This document shows, in pieces, positions 21,701 to 30,205 of a DNA stretch of 64,000 nt. The stretch comes from Campylorhamphus procurvoides. Lineage: Eukaryota > Chordata > Aves > Passeriformes > Dendrocolaptidae. How positions within the stretch are numbered: position 1 is the stretch's first letter; each line of letters begins with the position of its first letter. The position numbers and the translations under genes are program-made. The notes beneath the pieces were generated by a model. It was given only the letters and a program-made list of their open reading frames with translations, did not search any database and was not told the DNA's origin. The stretch is from contig WBMV01009262.1 of assembly GCA_013396655.1 (NCBI GenBank), positions 409,865-473,864 on the forward strand, given 5' to 3'.

Positions 21701-23154
21701 TCTTCACCCCTGTACCTTTCCCACCAGTTGAGTTGTGCCGGTTCCCCCCCGGCAGCAGCGATGGGAACCTGTTGACACAGAAGCCACTCTTAGTGTAAGC
21801 TGCTGTTGTGCCCTGGGAGGAAAGAGGAGAGGAAAAAACCCAGTCAAGCCAGTTTTATGTTGGCTGGAAACATAAAACAGGTCCTTTAGCAGTTGCTGAG
21901 GCCCCACCTTTGCTACCACTTACTCTGGAGGCCACTACGAGTGCCCTTTTCCCAACAGGACACACCACTGCAACCCACTCCTGCTCCAGATCTGAGGGTA
22001 CATCCACCAGCCACTCTGACAGCATTAGCTATGGAGAAACCAGGAAAAAGAATCAGTTAGTAACAACTCTCCTGCAGTTATGGAGAACAAACAACTCGAG
22101 AATATAGCAAGGAGCTTTTGACTTGGCTTCAACAGCTACTCCGGGTGCTTTAGAGGCAGCTGGCACTGCTTGTCACCCCCAAAAGGACTCCCTTCCTAAT
22201 CAACCCCAACCTGCCTAACACACTCTTCAAGTCTTTCTCTTGCTTCCCAGCTGCTGACTGAACTTCAGACTACAGAACAGGGCTCACAGTCCTTGCTTGG
22301 GCAGTTCACACTTTGGTCCCCACTCCAGCACTTTATTTTTGAAAACACCAAAGAGCTTAGAGATTCCAAAATGTTAGGAGTAAAGAGTCCAGAGAAGCCG
22401 ACCTCCTCAAAGATGGCCCAAGTGGCTGTGAGTCTTTTAGGACCAATACAGCAATCAGATTGATAAAACCCAGCTGAGTTTTCCTTTCTTTCCTGGGGTC
22501 CTAAACAGGGGAAAGACAGAAATCTTTAGCTGAGTGCTGCCTAATAGAATACTAATGCTGCTAACTGAGTTGAAATCTCCTGAAGTGGGGAATACGGTGG
22601 TGCAGGGTTAATGGTTGGACTCAATGACCTTCGAGGTCTTTTCCAACCTGAATGATTCTAAAGCACACAGACACCCCTTCTCCATCTGTTTTCCATTTGA
22701 ACTGAGCATGTTTCAGAGGTAAACTTAAGCAGTTTCTCTCTGAGCACCAAGTCAGGCAGGGCACATTCTTCTCAGACCCAAAACGGCCATCACCTTGGCC
22801 TCAAACCCCTCCACACCCCTCACCTTGGCCTCAAACCCCTCCACACCCCTCACCTTGGTCTCAAACCCCTCCACACCCCTCACCTTGGCCTCAAACCCCT
22901 CCACACCCCTCACCTTGGCCTCAAACCCCTCCACACCCCTCACCCTGGCCCAGCCTCACCCCCACACCTCTCCACGGGGACACAGGTGGCTCCTCACCTG
23001 ATTGGCATAGCGCTTGGGCAACTTTTTGCCAGCATCCACGTCCATGTCTTCTTCCTCCACATCTTCCCCCTCCTCCTGCTCGCCCTCGCTCTCCACCCCT
23101 GCCCAGTCGTCCTCCGCCAGCCTCCTGGCATGGTTCACATAGTCCAGCCGCCTC
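15421..23154 (-). CDS. SNUPN: Snurportin-1, partial: seven coding exons visible, first coding exon missing
   Basis: Snurportin-1 is the nuclear import adaptor that binds the 2,2,7-trimethylguanosine cap of spliceosomal U snRNAs and hands the snRNP to importin-beta. Visible exons on the minus strand are 23154-22998, 22028-21924, 21812-21716, 21004-20907, 20627-20550, 19501-19421 and 15750-15421. All are GT-AG with consistent phases, giving 314 complete residues. Human is 360 aa. The visible part starts at [17 protein letters not shown] and contains an acidic linker (EEEDMDVD), the [10 protein letters not shown] motif, and the cap-binding domain, including [34 protein letters not shown] and GWLRPYM. 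The Trp in GWLRPYM matches the cap-stacking Trp reported for human. The exon with the ATG and most of the importin-beta-binding domain is absent upstream, where a run of N occupies 23428-23915. The tail [12 protein letters not shown] is conserved. Confidence 0.95.
15751..19420 (-). other. SNUPN: SNUPN last intron
   Basis: This 3.7-kb intron has GT-AG borders. It contains one CR1 3' fragment (18545-18783) and otherwise no recognised feature. Confidence 0.85.
18545..18783 (+). mobile_element. CR1 LINE 3'-end fragment
   Basis: This sequence shows typical avian CR1 3' phrases: TTAGGGTGGATATTAGGAAC, TGGAACAGGCTCCCCAGGGA, and a terminal TATGATTCT-like end. It is 5'-truncated and carries no reverse transcriptase. 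It lies in the last SNUPN intron, in the opposite orientation to the gene. Confidence 0.9.
19421..19501 (-). CDS. SNUPN: SNUPN coding exon 7
   Basis: This exon has 27 codons, [20 protein letters not shown] and then AMDFPFE, phase 0 on both sides. Confidence 0.95.
20550..20627 (-). CDS. SNUPN: SNUPN coding exon 6
   Basis: This exon has 26 codons, [19 protein letters not shown] and then ETSRINP, phase 0 on both sides. Confidence 0.95.
20907..21004 (-). CDS. SNUPN: SNUPN coding exon 5
   Basis: This exon encodes [19 protein letters not shown] and then [13 protein letters not shown], part of the cap-binding fold. The acceptor is tgcag and the donor CAG|gtactg. Confidence 0.95.
21365..21492 (+). 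mobile_element. Truncated CR1 fragment ending at a single ambiguous base
   Basis: The phrases ATGTGACAGGACAAGGGGCA and AAATTCTTCCCTGCGAGGGT are characteristic of CR1 3' regions. The match stops abruptly at the single N at 21493, after which the sequence no longer resembles CR1. Confidence 0.8.
21716..21812 (-). CDS. SNUPN: SNUPN coding exon 4
   Basis: This exon encodes [20 protein letters not shown] and then NRHNSTGGK, close to the human GSTSAYTKSGYCVNRF segment. It ends with one base of a split codon. Confidence 0.95.
21924..22028 (-). CDS. SNUPN: SNUPN coding exon 3
   Basis: This exon has 35 codons, [18 protein letters not shown] and then [13 protein letters not shown], beginning the cap-binding domain. 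Phase 0 at both ends. Confidence 0.95.
22603..22660 (+). mobile_element. Short CR1 3' tail
   Basis: The phrase GGTTGGACTCAATGACCTTC, then GAGGTCTTTTCCAACC, then ATGATTCT is the standard CR1 3' terminus. Only about 58 bases are retained, in SNUPN intron 2. Confidence 0.85.
22791..22950. repeat. 30-bp minisatellite in SNUPN intron 2
   Basis: Five near-identical 30-base units start at 22791, 22821, 22851, 22881 and 22911, with a diverged partial sixth at 22941. Each contains CACCTTGGCC on the plus strand. On the SNUPN sense strand this gives repeated AAG|GTGAGG sequences that resemble 5' splice sites. The array ends about 50 bases from the true donor at 22997. Confidence 0.97.
22998..23154 (-). 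CDS. SNUPN: SNUPN coding exon 2 (first visible)
   Basis: It starts after a cccccag acceptor with one base of a split codon. It encodes [17 protein letters not shown], then the acidic stretch, then [10 protein letters not shown], and ends at CAG|gtgagg. The first residues form the end of the importin-beta-binding region. Confidence 0.95.
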
Positions 23155-23228
23155 CTGGGGGAGAGGACACAACCCACAGGGGAGGCAGCTCACCCACGGC
23201 ACGGCACCGCACAGCCGAGCCGGGCCAT

Positions 23229-23427
23229 CTCCCCATACACAGAGACACACATAGACACACTGAGGCACACACAGACACAAAGAAACACAGAGACACACAC
23301 AGAGACAGACACACACACAGACACACAGAGACACACACACACACACAGAGACACACACACAGACACACAGAGACACATAGAGACAGTCACACAGAGACAG
23401 CCACACACACACACAGACACACACACA
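23229..23427. repeat. Irregular CA microsatellite bordering the assembly gap
   Basis: This is an array of ACACACAGAC and ACACAGAGAC type units on the plus strand, starting about 75 bases upstream of SNUPN exon 2 and running directly into the N run. It probably continues into the unsequenced region. Confidence 0.95.
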
Positions 23428-23915
23428 NNNNNNNNNNNNNNNNNNNNNNNNNNNNNNNNNNNNNNNNNNNNNNNNNNNNNNNNNNNNNNNNNNNNNNNNN
23501 NNNNNNNNNNNNNNNNNNNNNNNNNNNNNNNNNNNNNNNNNNNNNNNNNNNNNNNNNNNNNNNNNNNNNNNNNNNNNNNNNNNNNNNNNNNNNNNNNNNN
23601 NNNNNNNNNNNNNNNNNNNNNNNNNNNNNNNNNNNNNNNNNNNNNNNNNNNNNNNNNNNNNNNNNNNNNNNNNNNNNNNNNNNNNNNNNNNNNNNNNNNN
23701 NNNNNNNNNNNNNNNNNNNNNNNNNNNNNNNNNNNNNNNNNNNNNNNNNNNNNNNNNNNNNNNNNNNNNNNNNNNNNNNNNNNNNNNNNNNNNNNNNNNN
23801 NNNNNNNNNNNNNNNNNNNNNNNNNNNNNNNNNNNNNNNNNNNNNNNNNNNNNNNNNNNNNNNNNNNNNNNNNNNNNNNNNNNNNNNNNNNNNNNNNNNN
23901 NNNNNNNNNNNNNNN
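23428..23915. other. Assembly gap (488 N)
   Basis: This is a run of undetermined bases between the CA array and a GC-rich minisatellite. The missing first coding exon and promoter of SNUPN are expected here. By mammalian synteny IMP3 would also be expected. The written gap length may not be the true length. Confidence 0.99.
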
Positions 23916-24010
23916 TGGGCTGAGTCGGGCCGCGACTCGGACGGCGGCCCGGGGGGCTGAAGAGGCTCCAGCAAACATCCCGTCCCTCCGCGAACCGGAC
24001 CTGCCCCGGC

Positions 24011-24289
24011 ACCGGCAGTGGGACCAGTCCCGGACCAGTAGTGAGACCAGTCCCGGCACCACCAGTGGGACCGGTCCCGGACCAATCCCGGACCAGCAGT
24101 GGGACCAGTCCCGGACCAGTCCCAGCACCAGCAGTGGGACCAGTCCCGAACCAGTCCCGGAACCAGCAGTGGGACCAGTCCCGGACCAACAGTGGGACCA
24201 GTTCCGGACCAGCGCCTGTACCAGCACCCGCCGTCCCCACCGACAGTGGGACCAGTCCCGTACCAGTGCCGGACCAGTCCCGGCCCCGG
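24011..24289. repeat. GC-rich minisatellite upstream of SNX33
   Basis: The array is made of variants of GGGACCAGTCCCGGACCAGT, with unit lengths that vary around 10-30 bases. It contains many CCAGT and CCCGGACCAG blocks. It sits between the assembly gap and SNX33. Open frames across it are repeat translation. Confidence 0.9.
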
Positions 24290-25023
24290 CACCCCCGGCG
24301 GCCCCGAAACCGCGGTCAGCACCCCCGTCCTGCGTGGGATTGACGGATTTCAGGGATAAACCAAAGACCACCAAGGAACTGCCGGGGAAGTGGGACCGGA
24401 GAGGAAATCCCGGGATCACCGGGAGGCTGGGCAGGGTTTGGGGTCGCTCCTGGCGATTTCCCGGCACCCACCGACAGGAAGGAATTTGGGGCGTTTTATC
24501 CACAGGACCCCCGAGAAAAGTCGCTTTGGGTTTATTTCCTCGCTGGGAGCCGGAGGTTTTCCTGCCGGAAAAGTGAAACCTCGGTGTCAGCGTCCCAGCG
24601 AGATAAACCCTGCACGGACATGGCAGAGCAGGGCTCTTGGGCCCGCCGGGGCTCCCATCCCGGAGCAGCCGCGGAAACGCCGCTCGCCTGACCAGGAATC
24701 TTGTTTGCATCCAGGGAATGTCGTTTTTAACTGGGGAACATTGTTTTTAACTGGAGGATGTTGTTTTTAACCGGGGTGCCGGGATCGGGGGGGTCACTTG
24801 GACACACGGAACTTGGCGTCACCTCGTAAGGGATTTCTTCTTCACCATTTTTTTTTTACATTTCTCTGGGAAACCGGCCAAGCCATTTCCCATAGCGCGT
24901 GGTGGTGATCCTGTAGCCTAGCGAGCCTGCGGTATTGCCTGGGAGAGGTTTGTTTTGGCTGGGGGGTTTGCATTCTGCTGTCCCCCCACCCCCCCCGCCC
25001 CTCTTCCCGACACGGGACCGGCC
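24290..25023 (+). promoter_or_regulatory. SNX33: SNX33 5' flank and 5' UTR
   Basis: This is GC-rich sequence upstream of the SNX33 start codon. It includes three exact-length 20-base repeats (24721-24780), a T-run near 24850, and a pyrimidine tract just before the start. No TATA box was recognised. The transcription start and any 5' non-coding exon cannot be placed. Confidence 0.4.
24721..24780 (+). repeat. Three 20-bp direct repeats in the SNX33 upstream region
   Basis: Three consecutive 20-base units share the core TGTTTTTAACTGG with one or two changes (CGTTTTTAACTGG, TGTTTTTAACTGG, TGTTTTTAACCGG). They end about 244 bases before the SNX33 ATG. Confidence 0.85.
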
Positions 25024-26464
25024 ATGGCGTTGAAAGCCAGAGCTCTTTACAACTTCCAGAGCGAAAACAAAGAGGAGATCAGCATCCAGGAGAACGAGGA
25101 GCTCGTCATCTTCAGCGAGAACTCCCTGGACGGGTGGTTACAGGGCCAAAACAGCCGCGGGGAGACCGGCCTCTTCCCTGCTTCCTATGTCGAGATCCTC
25201 CGCTCCCGGTCGGGCTCCAACTACACAGACTATTCCAGCAGCCCGGCTGGCTCCCCCGGGCACGACTCCTCCTTCCACTCAGCATCCCTCAATCCGGGCA
25301 TCTCCTACCAGGGCAGTTTTGAGGACGACGACGATGATGATTGGGATGACTGGGACGATGCGTGCACGGTGGTGGAGGAACCCCGGACCACCCCGGGCAC
25401 CAATGGGCACCCCTCGCCCAGCCTGCAGTACCCGGCAGCCTACAGCCACCACCAGCATCCCAGTTACCGGCCAAAGCCAGCGCTGGAGAGACAGGACAGC
25501 ATGAGCTCCTCCAAAAGGGGCAGCGTGGTAGGGAGGAACCTCAACCGCTTCTCCTGCTTTGTCCGCTCTGGGGTGGAAGCCTTCATTTTGGGCGACGTGC
25601 CCCTGATGTCCAAGATCACCGAGACATACTGCATTGAGATGGGCTCCAGAGGCCCCCAGTGGAGGGTGAACCCCCATCCCTTCATCTGCTCCGTGGAGGA
25701 CCCCACCAAGCAAACCAAGTTCAAGGGCATCAAGAGCTACATCTCCTACAAGCTGACCCCCAGCAACATCAACTCGCCCGTGTACCGGCGGTACAAGCAC
25801 TTTGACTGGCTCTACAACCGCCTCCTGCACAAGTTCACGGTGATCTCGGTGCCCCACCTGCCCGAGAAACAGGCCACTGGCCGCTTTGAGGAGGACTTCA
25901 TCGAGAAGCGCAAGCGGCGGCTGATCCTCTGGATGGACCACATGACCAGCCACCCTGTCCTCTCCCAGTACGAGGGCTTCCAGCACTTCCTCTGCTGCCG
26001 TGACGAGAAGCAGTGGAAGCTGGGCAAACGCCGGGCAGAAAAGGATGAGATGGTGGGTGCCAGCTTCCTCCTCACCATCCAGATTCCCACCGAGCACCAG
26101 GACCTGCAGGACGTGGAGGACCGTGTGGATGCCTTCAAGGCGTTCAGCAAGAAGATGGATGACAGCGTCTTGCAGCTGACCAATGTGGCCTCGGAGCTGG
26201 TGCGCAAGCACGTGGGGGGCTTCCGGAAGGAGTTCCAGAAGCTGGGCAATGCCTTTCAAGCCATCAGCCACTCCTTTCACATGGACCCTCCTTACAGCTT
26301 GGATGCCCTCAACAATGCCATCTCCCACACAGGTAAGACATATGAGACTGTGGGGGAGATGTTCGCCGAGCAGCCCAAGAATGACCTGTTCCTCATGCTG
26401 GACACGCTCTCCCTATACCAAGGGCTCCTCTCCAACTTCCCAGACATCATCCACCTCCAGAAAG
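25024..26464 (+). CDS. SNX33: SNX33 coding exon 1 (residues 1-480)
   Basis: One large exon carries the SH3, linker, PX and most of the BAR domain, as in mammals. It ends CAGAAAG|gtaagg, splitting the Gly codon of the LQKGAFAK sequence. Confidence 0.97.
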
Positions 26465-28623
26465 GTAAGGAGGCCTTCTCTCTGGGGACAGCCCTACGTG
26501 AGTGGGAATGGCATGGGGAGTGGTGTGGGAATGCAATGAGGAAATCCTCTGTTGGGCCATGGAGGGAATGGGGAATGAGGATGGGATTGAGGATAGAAAC
26601 CATTGCCTGTGGCTCCTAGGGAAGTAGTGTGGTCCCTACTGGCACAGCCCTCCAAGCACCCCAGCCTGGGAGAGGCTGCTAGGCTTTTGGGTCCAGGGTC
26701 TGCCCCAGTGATGCTGTGGGCTCCATAAGTGCTGCTGGTGCTTCCTTCTGGGGGGATCAGCATGGCTGTCATTCCCCACAGACCATTAGCAGGAGCCAGC
26801 ACCACTGCTGGTGGCTCTGGTGACCTGTCTGGCACCTCTTGAGCATCCCCACCCACTGCCACTTGTCCCTCCTCATCCTTCCTCCCTGCCAAGGCAGCAG
26901 ATGAATGGCCAAGAAGGATACTGGTGCTTGTTCCCTTGGGGCTGGGACATAGCTGGACATGGCCTTGGCTGGGTCACAGGGGCATAAGGGGCTGTGCAGG
27001 GCAGTGGGATGGGGTCATGTCCCTGGGGGGGACACACTGAACTTCCTACTTTAGAGGAGTACATCCCTGCACCTCTGAGGAGGAGTGGGTTAGCCCCCCT
27101 GGGCCACCACAGCTCCCTACATCCCATTTGTTCCCTGGAGTTGATGGGGTCAGAGGGGGTGAGAAGCATTTGCTGTGCTCTTCCTGGGGTGGGTGGAAGG
27201 CAGGGAGGGCTCAGTATCCCTATGCACCAAGGCTGGTGCAGCCAGGTAGGTGTGGGAGCAGGGCCAAAGTCCACATGCTCCTCCCAGCCCAGTTGCCCAC
27301 AGCAGGGAGGGAACACCCACACTAGCATCCTGGGATTTTGGGGGACAAGTTTTCCCAGGGTAAAGCCAGGGCTGTCTGTGCATCTGGGCATGTCTGTGCA
27401 TCGCTGCACGTCCCTGGGGGAGGCTGGAAAGGGAAAGGGAGTGAGGAGGATACCATCCTGCCCCAGCAGCTTCTTTGCCTTTCCTCCCAGGGTTGTTTAC
27501 CCATGGAGAGGGGCTGAATCCTGTCCGGAAGCGAGGCCGCGTGGGCAGAGCGGAAGGCAGGATTTGGCCTCCAACCTTTGCTTCTTCCTCCTCCTCCTCC
27601 TTCTCTCTGCTGGGAGCAGGGCTGGTGCAGCGGGAGCATCTTAACCCCGGGTCTGGTGCTCCCGGCAAGGGGCAGGGAGATGGGAAAAAAGCCCAGTGTG
27701 GGCCACATCTTGTTTTTGGTTTTTTTAGCCTCTGTGCTAATGAGGGGGAGGAATGCAAGGCTGGAGCCAGGCAGGATTCTTTCAAAACTGAGCTATAAAA
27801 AACATGGAAAGGGAAAAACTAGAGTCAGAGCATCAGCTGCCTATGGGAGAGGGAGATGGTTTCCCAGTTGAGCTCCAGACAGCACCACACGCCCTTCTCC
27901 CATCCTGGTTCACTGCCTGCTGCTCTGGGATCTCCCAGGGCTGCTCCTGACCCCCATTCATGGGATACTGTGGAATATTTGGAGGGCAGGCCTGGCTGTG
28001 CTAATACTGCCCCACGTTTTTAGCTTTGCACCCAAAGCATTGAGTTGCAGCCCTCCAGGAGCCAAGACCCCAAAACCAGCTTAACATGAGGCTGTGTGCC
28101 CAGAGGTGGGATGGAAAAGCAGCTGAGGAGGCCAGAGTTCAGAGTGAGAAGGCTCTTTCCCTGCCTGGAGGAGAGGGATGGGTTTGATGGGCATAGGGAG
28201 ATGTGGGTAGATCCCTCTTTTACTCATGTGGGGCAGCTCTGCGCCTCTGCTTTGGGTCCAGGGTGGTGCCCTGGCACGGAGGGTGATGGGACCAACCAGG
28301 AGGCCAGGAAAGGGGGCTGGAGGGTCACACAGATCCACCAGCTTCTCACCCTGCTCTCTGCCTTGCCAGGCGCCTTCGCAAAGGTGAAGGAGAGCCAGCG
28401 GATGAGCGACGAGGGCAGGATGGACCAGGAGGAGGCTGACGGGATCCGCAAGCGCTGCCGCGTGGTGGGCTTTGCCCTGCAGGCCGAGATGAACCACTTC
28501 CACGAGCGGCGTGTGGCTGACTTCAAGAGGATGATGCAGTCCTACCTAAGGCAGCAGATCGTCTTCTACCAACGTGTCAGCCAGCAGCTGGAGAAGACAC
28601 TGCGCATGTATGACAACCTGTAA
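25024..28623 (+). CDS. SNX33: Sorting nexin-33, complete gene, two coding exons
   Basis: SNX33 is an SH3-PX-BAR protein of the SNX9/SNX18 family. It binds phosphoinositides, dynamin and WASP-family proteins, tubulates membranes, and acts in endocytosis and macropinocytosis. Coding exons are 25024-26464 and 28370-28623 (GT-AG, phase 1), giving 564 aa against 574 in human. Residues 1-60 are the SH3 domain (ALYNF, EENEEL-like acidic loop, GWLQGQ, GLFPASYVEI). Residues 61-175 are a low-complexity linker with an acidic Trp-rich patch (six Asp, then WDDWDD, at 101-112). The PX domain covers about 219-325 and includes the phosphoinositide-binding RRYKHFDWLYNRL and FIEKRKRRL. The BAR domain fills about 340-564. 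The ATG at 25024 (context GGCCATGG) is preferred over an in-frame upstream ATG at 24955, because the family begins MALK. The gene is divergent to SNUPN and tail-to-tail with CSPG4. Confidence 0.97.
26465..28369 (+). other. SNX33: SNX33 intron
   Basis: This 1.9-kb intron has a gtaagg donor and a ttgccag acceptor. It has no recognised repeat or gene. Reading through the donor continues open for about 50 codons without resemblance to any protein. Confidence 0.9.
28370..28623 (+). CDS. SNX33: SNX33 coding exon 2 and stop (residues 481-564)
   Basis: This exon encodes the C-terminal BAR helices: GAFAKVKESQRMSDEGRMDQ, then GFALQAEMNHFHERR, and ends LEKTLRMYDNL before TAA at 28621-28623. The ending matches human. 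Confidence 0.97.
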
Positions 28624-29250
28624 CACCTCTGCCTCCTCTGCCCACAGCCTTCCACACCTGCTCTGTCTATGATGGGCTGAGAACTAATGGGAACTCATCA
28701 CGCTAGAGACCAAATAACTTCAAGCTTTCCTACCCCTTCCCAGGCCTGTGGGGAAGGGCTCGTCCATGCGTTGGCCGTGCCACCTCTTTCCCTTGGGACC
28801 TCCCACCCTGCCGTGGGTCTGGTGGGGGCACAGGAGGCTCACAAGAGGGACAGATGTGGAGGTAACAGCGCTGGTGTCTCTGCCCAGTGGTTTTTAGCTG
28901 TCTGAAAACCCGCTCTCCTGGAGCAGAGGCAGGTGCCTCCCAGCCTGCTGGGAGAAGAAATCCAAGCGGTCAACATTTTGCACACTAAAAGCTTTTCTGA
29001 TGGAAAAAAGAGAAGAAAACAGATCTTTATTTGAAAGAGATTTTTTCATTTGTTTGTCCTGAGATATTTTCAATATTTTCCATTTTTCTGCAGCATTTTT
29101 ACTGGTCAGTTTTTAACTAGATACACGGAGGAGAAGGGAAATCTCTTTTCTGAGCATGGCTGCTGACTGGGAAAAGGGAGAAAAAAGAAAAAAAGGGGGA
29201 TAAAAAGCCCCACAGCCTTGTCAATAAAATTGTCAGTAGGAAAAACATCC
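28624..29250 (+). other. SNX33: Probable SNX33 3' untranslated region
   Basis: This non-coding stretch runs from the stop codon to just past the AATAAA at 29223-29228. The last third is T-rich, which is common near 3' ends. Confidence 0.55.
29223..29228 (+). promoter_or_regulatory. SNX33: Candidate polyadenylation signal (AATAAA) for SNX33
   Basis: This is a canonical hexamer about 600 bases after the SNX33 stop, on the sense strand. Confidence 0.6.
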
Positions 29251-29754
29251 ATGTGCTTCCCAGAGATGTCTGTGGGAAACAGAGCTGCTCCAGGATCTTG
29301 GGGAAAGCTCTGCATCCGAGCATCCTGTTGCTTCCAGCCAGCTTCAAACATCCCTGTACTGTGGGGTGAATGACCAGCCTCCTGCTCTCCAAGTAACCCA
29401 CCAAGGGGCAAATCCTGCCCCACTTTGCTCTGCCCAGAGTCTTGGGGCAGTGTGAGGCTGCCTGGGAGGCAGCAGGGCTGGCAAAGGGGCCTTGTTTTTG
29501 AAGACAAATGGCTGTGATAAATCACAGTGAGGAAAGTTAGGGCTGCCCTGGCCTGGCTCCAGGGATAAAATTAGCCCCAGCATGCAGGCCAGCAGGGTAT
29601 TGTTAAACTAACAGCGACACTAGGAATGCAGTGGACTGTGCTCCATCCTTCCGGAGTCCTCCCCAGCCCCAGCCTGCAGGGATGAGCACACTGAAGTCCA
29701 GCCGGCATTGGTGTGCATCCTCCCTCCTGTGTCCAGCAGCCAAGGCAGTCCCCT

Positions 29755-30205
29755 TCCCATGGCCCCATCCCACACCAGTCCCATCCTACCCCAATCTCAT
29801 CCCACCCTGTGTTGGCTCCATCCTACCCCGTTCCCATCATACCCTGACCCCATCTCACCCCAACCCCATCCTGCCACAGCTCCATCCTACCCTGGCCCCA
29901 TTCTGCTCCAGTCCCATCCTAGGCAGGCTGCATCCTTCCGTGGCGCTATCCCACACCATTCCTGTCTCATCTCATCCCAATACTTCTCTGTCCCCATCCT
30001 ATCCCAACCCCATCCTACTGCAGCTCCATCCTACCCTGGCCAGATACTACCTTGGCCCCATCCCACCCTGGCCCCGTCTTACCCCAGCCCCATCCCTACC
30101 CAGCTTCATCCTACCCTGGCCACATCCTTCCTTGGCACCATCCCACCCCATTCCCTACCCGTGCCAGTCCCATGCCAGCCCCATCCCACTTTGGCACCAT
30201 TCCAC
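29755..30205. repeat. Degenerate CCCATCCYACC minisatellite
   Basis: About 450 bases are made of short units such as CCCATCCTACCCTGGC and CCCATCCCACCC with variable spacers of roughly 10-25 bases. The opposite strand is rich in GGGATGGGG runs. It lies about 0.5 kb beyond the SNX33 polyadenylation signal. Confidence 0.9.

Noticed and set aside
22921..24710. Very long minus-strand open frames of 311-506 codons across the gap
   Set aside because: They are open only because N bases carry no stops and CA or minisatellite repeats are stop-poor. They are not genes.
24955..25023. Upstream in-frame ATG for SNX33 adding 23 residues
   Set aside because: The added residues are low-complexity (Pro-rich) translation of the 5' UTR. 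The family begins MALK at 25024, which also has the better Kozak context.
25279..26328. Long minus-strand open frame (349 codons) opposite SNX33
   Set aside because: It is the antisense shadow of the SNX33 exon, which has low stop density because of GC-rich codons. No splice or start context and no family resemblance.
26465..26619. Extension of the SNX33 first exon to a stop at 26619
   Set aside because: The read-through after a strong gtaagg donor is not conserved. The downstream exon continues the BAR domain precisely.
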